Below, piece after piece: positions 32,019 to 34,802 of a DNA stretch of 34,802 bases. This stretch comes from Macrococcoides bohemicum (GTDB lineage: Bacteria; Bacillota; Bacilli; Staphylococcales; Staphylococcaceae): positions 1 through 34,802 of the forward strand of contig NZ_CM009972.1 in assembly GCF_003259675.1 (NCBI RefSeq). The letters run 5' to 3'. The notes beneath the pieces were generated by a model that was not told where the DNA came from, did not search any database, and saw nothing but the letters and a program-made list of their open reading frames with translations. The first letter of the stretch is position 1; the number at the start of each line of letters is the position of its first letter. The position numbers and the translations under genes are program-made.

Positions 32019-32034
32019 GTATTATATGGAATAC
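32019..32034. promoter_or_regulatory. Palindrome GTATTATATGGAATAC upstream of the divergent operon
   Basis: It matches the GTATTCTACAGAATAC family at both ends, and lies exactly 50 bp before a second copy at 32069. Both sit between nes and the rightward operon, so they may control relaxosome expression. Confidence 0.6.
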
Positions 32035-32068
32035 TAATTTACAAATAGTTCTTTTTTGTGTTAGTATT

Positions 32069-32084
32069 GTATTACATAGGATAC
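32069..32084. promoter_or_regulatory. Palindrome GTATTACATAGGATAC upstream of the divergent operon
   Basis: Second member of the pair at 32019, about 40 bp before the ATG at 32126. It would lie at or near the rightward promoter (ATACATAATT follows). Confidence 0.6.
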
Positions 32085-32125
32085 ATAATTTATTCCACAC
32101 AATAAAATTTAAAGGAGTGTCTATC

Positions 32126-32392
32126 ATGGCAAAAATTAATTCAAAAATGAAACAGTTAGAAAAACTACAAAAACAAATTGAGGAAGAAAAATCGAAAATT
32201 AATGAAAAAATGGGCGAACAAGTAATAAAAAAATTAAACTTTGATTACGATAATTTAGACAATAAAACTATTAATGTTATAACAGATAATTTAGCATTTG
32301 ATAATGATGTTTTATACAAATTAAATGATGAATCTGAACTATCAAACGAGGAAAAAACGACTAATAAAATTGTCGATGATTTAAATGAGTAA
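32126..32392 (+). CDS. Small coiled-coil protein, probable relaxosome accessory (TraC/MobC-like)
   Basis: This is an 88-aa protein from ATG 32126, eight bases after AAAGGAG (a GTG at 32117 overlaps that site). Residues 5-35 (SKMKQLEKLQKQIEEEKSKI) are coiled coil; the C-terminus is acidic. Small coiled-coil proteins next to oriT of MOBQ plasmids often assist the relaxase. It overlaps the next gene by eight bases. Confidence 0.6.
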   Translation: MAKINSKMKQLEKLQKQIEEEKSKINEKMGEQVIKKLNFDYDNLDNKTINVITDNLAFDNDVLYKLNDESELSNEEKTTNKIVDDLNE

Positions 32393-32624
32393 CGAAAAAC
32401 TAAATTCTCTAATTGCAAAAAAAAATAGAATTGAATTATCTATAAATAAAGAAAATAACCAGGCAAGAAAAGAAAGAACTAGGAGATTAATTCAAAAGGG
32501 TGCTTTACTAGAAAAATATTTTGAATTAGATGAAAAGTCTGTTGAGGAAACAGAAGAATTATTAAAAATATTTTCAAGTTATATAAATGAAAATAAACCC
32601 AAAAAATTTAAAAAGGAGGAATAA
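32385..32624 (+). CDS. TraD/MobD-like small accessory protein
   Basis: This 79-aa basic protein contains RKERTRRLIQKGALLEKYF (about 29-47), matching the conserved R-ARTRRLI--G-LVEK signature of the small conjugal transfer TraD family found with MOBQ relaxases. ATG 32385 lies inside the end of the previous gene (ATGAGTAA), so translation is coupled. It probably binds near oriT. Confidence 0.65.
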   Translation: MSNEKLNSLIAKKNRIELSINKENNQARKERTRRLIQKGALLEKYFELDEKSVEETEELLKIFSSYINENKPKKFKKEE

Positions 32625-32626
32625 AT

Positions 32627-33052
32627 ATGTCACTAAATATTACTGATAATCGTGATATTGAAATCATGGAAAAGATTTTTAAAAACGATTTAACTACAGG
32701 TAAAGATTATGCAGATATTAAAAATCATAATATCTTAATTGAGGGAATAGGAAATAAAGAAATTTCTAAGGGCATTAACTGTTTTAATATCAGTTTTACT
32801 GCTAACAAAAATTTATACAATTATAATATTATGTCGCATGATACACCAAAAAAATTTTTAAAGAATATCAATCAAAATATGACAGTAAAAAGCTTAACTG
32901 ATTTAGATACTAGAAAAGGTATTTTAAATCTAAAATTTGAGTTACCTTTGAAAAAAATTAAAGAATCTGATTTAGAAATAAGTAACATTAAATCTCTTGA
33001 TGACTATAAAAATTTAATAAATAAAGCAGATCATAAGAGTTTAAATATATGA
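32627..33052 (+). CDS. 141-aa hypothetical protein of the oriT operon
   Basis: ATG 32627 follows AAGGAGG, three bases after the previous stop. The product is predicted alpha/beta (FNISFTANKNLYNYNIMS, GILNLKFELPLKKI). Its stop overlaps the start of the next gene (ATGA). No family is recognised. Confidence 0.65.
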   Translation: MSLNITDNRDIEIMEKIFKNDLTTGKDYADIKNHNILIEGIGNKEISKGINCFNISFTANKNLYNYNIMSHDTPKKFLKNINQNMTVKSLTDLDTRKGILNLKFELPLKKIKESDLEISNIKSLDDYKNLINKADHKSLNI

Positions 33053-33372
33053 ATTATTTATATTGTACTATAGAAAAAATTTAGATGTATTTGACGTTAT
33101 TAAATTAAAAAATTAAATCAGAATTAGATAATCTCATAACATTTGAATTTAATGAGATTATCCATAAAAGTCAGATTGATAAGAAATATATTAATAGAAC
33201 ATTGCATTTAAGAAATGATAGAGGATTGTTTATTATTACTGATGATAAAAATTTAATTAGTACACATATAGAAATTTTATCAAAAGTTGAAAAGATTAAA
33301 ATTAAAAATCTTAAATCTTGTATTGATAACTATGAATTTCAAATAAAGAAATCAATGAATAAGGAGATATAA
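33049..33372 (+). pseudogene. Small gene with two apparent homopolymer frameshifts
   Basis: ATG 33049 overlaps the previous stop. The frame breaks at an A run (33074-33079) and again at another (33107-33112). Adding one A at the first and removing one at the second gives a continuous 107-aa protein: MNYLYCTIEK, NLDVFDVIKLK, IKSELDNLITFEFNEIIHKS and onward to KKSMNKEI at 33372. The second part resembles nothing I know. The two shifts cancel in length, which fits sequencing or assembly indels as well as real decay. Confidence 0.6.
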
Positions 33373-33373
33373 A

Positions 33374-34422
33374 ATGAATAAAAAACTAATTGCTATACCT
33401 ATTTTGTCAGTACTCTTTTTATCTGCATGTGGTAAAGAAGATATTTCAAATTATATTGAAAAAGACTTTCATGGTATTAATGGTAAAGGTTCAATTTCAT
33501 ATGAAATTGATGAAGATAAAATCGCTCGAGAAATCTATAAAGTAACAAGTCCTACAGATGAAGATTTAGAAAAAAAAGGTGTTTATGATGAACTTGAAGC
33601 TTTATCTGATATTGAAATAACTGCTAACAAAGAAGATAATCTTAAAAATGGAGAAAAAGTTAAACTTAAAGTAACTGTTCCCGAAGAAATTAAACGCTTA
33701 AAAAGTGGAGAAAAAGAGATTGAAGTTAGTGGGTTAAAAAAAGCAAAAGTACTGAAAAATGATGATATTAAAAGTCACGTTATCCCAAAATTTTTTGGTG
33801 CAAGTGGTAGAGGTTCTGTAGAAATAGAAAATACATTGCCTGCTCCCCTATCTGATCTAGAATTTAAAGTAAAAATGATGGTAAATTAAAAAATGGAGAT
33901 ACAACTTATTTATATTTACCTAAAAATCAGCAACAAGCACTTGCAAATTCTGAATATGTACTTGAAAACGATAAAGGGTTAAAAATCAAAGTAAAAGATT
34001 TAGATGATATAGCAAAAGACCCAACTAAAATTAAAAATTATGATTCTATAATTAGAATGATTGATGAAAAGAAAACAGAAACTTATAAAAAAGATGAATT
34101 CAACCCTTATGATTATCAAGTAGCTGAAAAAGGAGTTTTTTATAAGCAATTTGATGATGAATCAAGTGAAGAAGAAGGATTATTTGATAGTGGAAGTACA
34201 AACGGAACTCTTGTAAAATTATATCATGTTAAGAGATTTCATAATGAAGATTTAGAAGAAGAAAAGCATATTGCTATTGGTTATACTAATATTAAAACTG
34301 ATAGAAATAATACAGTAAATGTAGCTGAAATTGAAGAATACAAAAAAGAATTTGATGAAAATGAATCATTAGATACTGTAAAAGATTTATTAAAAGGATA
34401 TAACTATAAAGAAGTTAAATAA
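33374..34422 (+). pseudogene. Plasmid-encoded lipoprotein, frameshifted
   Basis: ATG 33374 follows AAGGAG. The N-terminus is a lipoprotein signal: MNKKLIAIPILSVLFLSAC with the lipobox LSAC and Cys19. The frame ends at 33889 (FKVKMMVN). Adding one A to the run at 33871-33875 gives FKVKNDGKLKNGDTTYLYLP and joins the frame ending KGYNYKEVK at 34420, a 349-aa protein. The surface-exposed part is acidic. Lipoproteins beside transfer genes may act in entry exclusion or in the cell envelope; this is speculation. The single shift may be a sequencing error. Confidence 0.75.
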
Positions 34423-34472
34423 CAAAACAAGCAAAGTCTAGTAGTTATCTACTCTGACTTTGCTTGTTTTGT
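34422..34472. terminator. Bidirectional terminator between convergent genes
   Basis: ACAAAACAAGCAAAGTC (34422-34438) pairs with GACTTTGCTTGTTTTGT (34456-34472), a perfect 17-bp stem with a T run to the right. It serves the lipoprotein (rightward) and the interrupted PemK-like gene (leftward), whose stop lies in the loop region. Confidence 0.9.
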
Positions 34473-34720
34473 TTTTCTTGTTCCTGTACTCTATTTTTAA
34501 ATGTTTCAAATTTTTCTAGTTTATTCTCTGATCTAATATTATTTCGCATATCTTTGTTCAAATTATTATTTAATATTTTATATTTTACATCTTCTTTTAA
34601 CCAATCTTTAGTATTTTTAGGATGTTGCCATCTATTCGCTATTTGTTTAGGATTTAGATTAGTTGATATTTGATAATTAAATTTTTCTTGTTTGGTTTTT
34701 AATACTAAATCATATACATG
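34445..34720 (-). pseudogene. PemK/MazF-like gene, 3' part cut off by IS257
   Basis: The 91 codons here continue in frame from the 5' part (ends at 717) once IS257 and one TATATTCT copy are removed: KHKNI joins HVYDLVLKTKQEKF. The segment is basic and helical (DMRNNIRSENKLEKFETF, RVQEQEKQNKQSQSR). An apparent start inside the IS terminal repeat (MQQNQNI) has no ribosome site, so this part is probably silent. The reconstructed 287-aa protein has this as a C-terminal extension beyond the MazF-like domain. Confidence 0.8.
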
Positions 34721-34728
34721 TATATTCT
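34721..34728. repeat. IS257 target-site duplication, copy 2
   Basis: TATATTCT, identical to 717-724, immediately before the IS left end GGTTCTGTTGCAAAGT. Confidence 0.95.
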
Positions 34729-34802
34729 GGTTCTGTTGCAAAGTAAAAAAATATAGCTAACCACTAATATGTCATGTCAGTGTTCGTTTAACTTGCTAGC
34801 AT
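34729..34802 (-). mobile_element. IS257: IS257/IS431, remaining 74 bp; continues at base 1
   Basis: It begins with the terminal repeat GGTTCTGTTGCAAAGT and holds the last five transposase codons (34802-34788). The join GCTAGCAT + GATGCTAATTTC matches the known continuous IS257 sequence. Confidence 0.97.

Overview
The window reads as one complete, circular staphylococcal conjugative plasmid of 34,802 bp that was opened inside an IS257/IS431 element. The last 74 bases and the first 716 bases join into a 790-bp IS with matching 16-bp terminal repeats, an 8-bp target duplication and an intact 224-aa transposase. The low GC, IS257, a Sin-type resolvase, a Nes-type relaxase and a pSK41/pGO1-like tra operon all point to Staphylococcus. 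No antibiotic-resistance gene is visible.

Layout. (1) IS257 interrupts a PemK/MazF-like gene (717-1304 plus 34445-34720) that sits in a small operon at 1304-1938. (2) About 2000-3200 holds no gene but is dense in dyads. It is flanked by two inverted arrays of an 8-bp repeat and contains a promoter-hairpins-terminator unit. No replication-protein gene is recognisable anywhere, so this is the best candidate for the origin. (3) 3319-8684 is a minus-strand defence island: two HEPN-type proteins, a DUF262-HNH nuclease and two tandem M.EcoRI-like adenine methyltransferases, one with a single-base frameshift. (4) 8790-11382 holds a Sin-like resolvase with a candidate res site, an unknown gene, an RRNPP-type regulator and a small XRE regulator. 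(5) 11562-16230 holds parA, a ribbon-helix-helix ParB-like gene, ssb and several small acidic proteins. Two structured elements with covarying stems (13756-14083 and 16603-16935) lie upstream of the two gene sets. (6) 17033-29090 is the tra operon: topoisomerase, VirB6-like, split VirD4, VirB8-like, CHAP hydrolase, EssB-like, VirB4, VirB3-like and VirB2-like proteins. (7) 29212-32084 holds a protein of apparent tandem RHH repeats, the relaxase nes and oriT. (8) 32126-34422 runs rightward with relaxosome-accessory-like genes and a lipoprotein gene.

Control. Six promoters share one geometry: TATAAT (TACAAT in one), exactly 17 bp, then a -35 TAGACA lying inside a TTGTCTAC/GTAGACAA operator. They serve parA, three small-gene or ssb operons, the DUF3846 gene and the non-coding RNA near the putative origin. 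A second palindrome family (GTATTCTACAGAATAC) links the ssb and DUF3846 leaders with the nes/oriT region. The RHH partner of ParA is a plausible reader of the first family.

Five apparent frameshifts all fall in short A/T homopolymers (methyltransferase A, traL, a small gene twice, the lipoprotein). Each becomes a full-length frame with one base changed, so sequencing or assembly indels should be excluded before those genes are called dead.
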